In this document: positions 62,171 through 64,000 of the stretch, one piece after another
How positions within the stretch are numbered: position 1 is the stretch's first letter
Layout of the letters: each line of letters begins with the position of its first letter
From: Semisulcospira habei
Taxonomy: Eukaryota; Mollusca; Gastropoda; Semisulcospiridae
DNA length: 64,000 nucleotides
Assembly (NCBI GenBank): GCA_036245525.1
Contig: BTPG01000004.1
Coordinates: 52,062,258-52,126,257, forward strand
Direction of reading: 5' to 3'
Translations under genes and position numbers: made by a program
Notes under the pieces: generated by a model
Database searches by the model: none
The model's input: the letters and a program-made list of their open reading frames with translations, nothing else
Told to the model about the DNA's origin: nothing

Positions 62171-62549
62171 AATGTACGGTAAAACGGTTGTTTTTGTTCT
62201 TGGGGTTGTTCTTTTCTTTTCTTTTCTGTTTCAGTTATTTGATTGATTAAACGAAACGTATATGGCCATCTTCAGTCGGGTTAAAATCGTAAAAGGCCAC
62301 TGATTATTGTGCATGAAATTTAGTTCGGGAAAAAGACGGAAGGCTTCAGGAAAGCTTGAAAAACTATGACTCATTATATTCCTCAGAGGATCTTCACTAG
62401 GGTTTCGGGGCAAACTGACTGGTCACGGATCGCGTTAGTTACTGGCTGCAGTGGCAGCAAAATTTGCCCCCTACGGAGGCTGGAAGCTGATCTTTCCATC
62501 TTTCTGTTGCCTTTTCAGCACCGCAGTCCTCCTGCCAGCCCCCTCCATC
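62171..62549. other. No gene seen
   Basis: Nothing recognised; CTTTTCTTTTCTTTTC at 62210. Confidence 0.35.
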
Positions 62550-62617
62550 TGCAAGAGGCACACATTCTCTTGAGCCCCTGCGACAGCAGGGGCTGAAGAG
62601 AATGTTTGCCTCTTTGT
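62550..62617. mobile_element. Family A hairpin, covariant
   Basis: CACATTCTCTTGAG against CTGAAGAGAATGT. ACATTC/GAATGT and CTCTT/AAGAG replace AGATTC/GAATCT and CTCAT/ATGAG, with one unpaired C/G change. Confidence 0.83.
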
Positions 62618-62684
62618 TGCGCTGCTTAGTCCATTTGCATCCTAAGATTGATGAACCATAGACGGTTACGGATTATGTTTCATC

Positions 62685-62737
62685 TGCAAGAGCTATACAT
62701 TCCCTTGAGTCTCAAGAGAATGTATACCTCTTGCTGT
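62685..62737. mobile_element. Family A hairpin, tip deleted
   Basis: TATACATTCCCTTGAG and CTCAAGAGAATGTATA close on a single T. The GCCCC tip is absent, giving the shortest A hairpin. Confidence 0.82.
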
Positions 62738-63024
62738 CAGAAGATCTGCTCTGTTTGACATCCTCAGACTGAGGGCGTGGTCTGGGGATAGGCTGTACAC
62801 TGATTGGGTGTTGGCGCGCCTTATCTTTCCGCTGCTCTTGTCGTTACGGATTTCACCTGACGATTCCTCACACACTCCTTTTCACTGGAAACCCATCTCC
62901 TACCCACTCCTAAAAACACCATCCCATGCCCACTCAATCTCTCCATCTTGAATATTTCAACATCCGAAACGGTGCTCGTGTCAGTTATCATATTCCGCAA
63001 CCCTGGCACATTGCAACAGAAGAC
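62738..63024. other. No gene seen
   Basis: Nothing recognised apart from GGCGCGCC at 62812. Confidence 0.35.
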
Positions 63025-63085
63025 TGATCAACCATGATGCTCGATGGTTGTGCCAGCATAGCTTGGCAAATGTTGGCTGAAGACT
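63025..63085. repeat. Family B left-half relic
   Basis: AGACTGATCAACCATGATGC, TCGATGGTTGTGCCAGCATA and GCTTGG follow the B left arm. No right arm. Confidence 0.55.
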
Positions 63086-63195
63086 GAGGAACTGACAAAT
63101 TTGAAATTCCTGCGTCTCCTTGCGTATTTACATTGACGTCGAACATACCACTGAATGGCATGACGTGCTGACAAGAAGATGAAAGTATACTGATA

Positions 63196-63486
63196 CAGTG
63201 GCGTAGGAATGTTCGTATCATTGGGGGGAGAGGTGGGGGGAGCGGAGGCGTAGGGATGGGGGCGGGGAGCAAAGCAACGTTATCGAAAATCTATCGATAT
63301 TTCACCTTTAAAAAGAAATATCTCAGAAATACCACAATAAAGCAATAAAGACTTCTGATTTCTTTTCTCCCAGAAATATTTATCTAGCCCAAATTTTTAA
63401 AAAATATAGGAGGGGGAGGGGAATGAAGGAGGGGGATGGTCGTCCTGTCCCGCTCCTCTCCCCCTCCCTCGGTTCCTACGCTACTG
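63196..63486. mobile_element. hAT-like MITE P
   Basis: CAGTGGCGTAGGAATGTTCG and CTCGGTTCCTACGCTACTG are terminal inverted repeats of about 15 bp with CAGTGGCGTAG ends typical of some hAT MITEs. Purine-rich G-tracts lie inside. No clear 8-bp duplication. Confidence 0.7.
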
Positions 63487-63814
63487 TAACACGATTTACA
63501 ATTCTCGTTCTTTAGTGCACTGCACACGATTTACATCACAATAAATAAAATACGATTAAACAACAAAAACAAAACAGTCGCATAAATAACCAACAAGTTC
63601 AGTTCAAGTTTAAAAACAAACTAAAAACAAACAAACAAACAAACAAACCGCGGGAGTGTGATTCCGCTACCCTTAAATTTTAAGACAAACTCACTCAAGA
63701 TAATGCATCAATATTTCCCGAAGCACACGCCCCAAATTAACTGCTGTTGTCACTCTTATCTTCCTAATTGAACGTTAACTGAATTTTCAAGACCTTTTCA
63801 CATCCATCGCCAAC
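63487..63814. other. No gene; CAAA repeats near 63627-63648
   Basis: Nothing else recognised. Confidence 0.4.
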
Positions 63815-63925
63815 TGCCGGCAATGGATCCACCATGATAGCTCACGAGCAGAGTTTGTCCGTCCTGGAGCCTGGAAAGTGCCAAGCTAATCAGGCTGCAC
63901 CTTTTGAGCTTAGCAACACCCTTCC
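63815..63925. repeat. Family B relic
   Basis: GATCCACCATGATAGCTCAC, then a rearranged middle and GTGCCAAGCTAATCAGGC. Arms no longer pair. Confidence 0.5.
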
Positions 63926-63948
63926 ATCTTCCGCGAAGGGGAGCTGCA

Positions 63949-64000
63949 TCTGTAGCTCAGGTGGTAGAGCTTTCGACTCAGTCTCGTCCGAAAGTTCGCG
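63949..64000 (+). mobile_element. tRNA-like sequence cut by the window end
   Basis: CATCTGTAGCTCAGGTGGTA and GAGCTTTCGACTCAGTCTCG look like a D-arm A box and anticodon arm. GTCCGAAAG resembles family T SINE heads (compare 26994), so a SINE is likelier than a tRNA gene. The B box is outside the window. Confidence 0.5.

Overview
The window reads as intergenic or intronic DNA from a repeat-rich animal genome. I see no host protein-coding gene. A marine mollusc, perhaps a gastropod, is my best guess from the style of the tRNA-derived SINEs and from the density of microsatellites and G-tracts. That is inference only, because no marker gene is present. The protein-coding sequence I recognise belongs to transposable elements: (1) a complete-looking 4.3 kb hAT-type DNA transposon (34616-38958, gene on the minus strand) sitting inside a CA microsatellite; (2) a CR1/L2-like LINE (about 45453-48019) with a long reverse-transcriptase ORF; (3) a 5' LINE fragment carrying an AP-endonuclease (54865-55861); and (4) LINE 3' pieces at 25979-26582, 31771-31975 and 50707-51215.

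The striking content is a set of long inverted repeats. I count about 125 palindromes or palindrome remnants in 64 kb, falling into at least ten sequence families (labelled A-O here). Family A (about 48 copies, 65-70 bp hairpin) and family B (about 24 copies, 85-95 bp hairpin) are the cores of roughly 170-240 bp non-autonomous elements. Their outer termini start CCCCTT or CTCATTC or CCCATT and sit next to TTAA, as expected of piggyBac-like MITEs. Families E and F are shorter TTAA elements that are almost entirely one hairpin. Families C, D, G, H, I, J, K and L are other long palindromes of unassigned type. Copies differ from one another, yet the two arms of a single copy stay matched: many substitutions are present in both arms at the paired position. 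This covariation is the main finding.

Layout: 0-12 kb is mixed A-E, H, K and M hairpins plus a SINE whose tRNA-like head is split by a family B MITE at TTAA. From 12 to 17 kb there are microsatellites and an A cluster. From 17 to 34 kb there are mixed hairpins, three S-family SINEs (one split by a LINE fragment), G-tracts and a tandem pair of B MITEs. From 34.6 to 39 kb lies the hAT element. From 39 to 45 kb there are more hairpins and two SINEs, one lying inside a K repeat. The LINE occupies 45.4-48 kb. From 48 to 64 kb there are hairpins, microsatellites, the second LINE, two hAT-like MITEs and a truncated tRNA-like sequence at the window edge.

The elements fit a simple picture. LINE reverse transcriptase probably mobilises the S-family SINE, since both end in a similar GCGC...ATT-repeat tail. 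An unseen piggyBac-like transposase probably mobilises the TTAA hairpin MITEs. The nested insertions give a relative order of events. All product names rest on motif recognition by eye; no searches were run.
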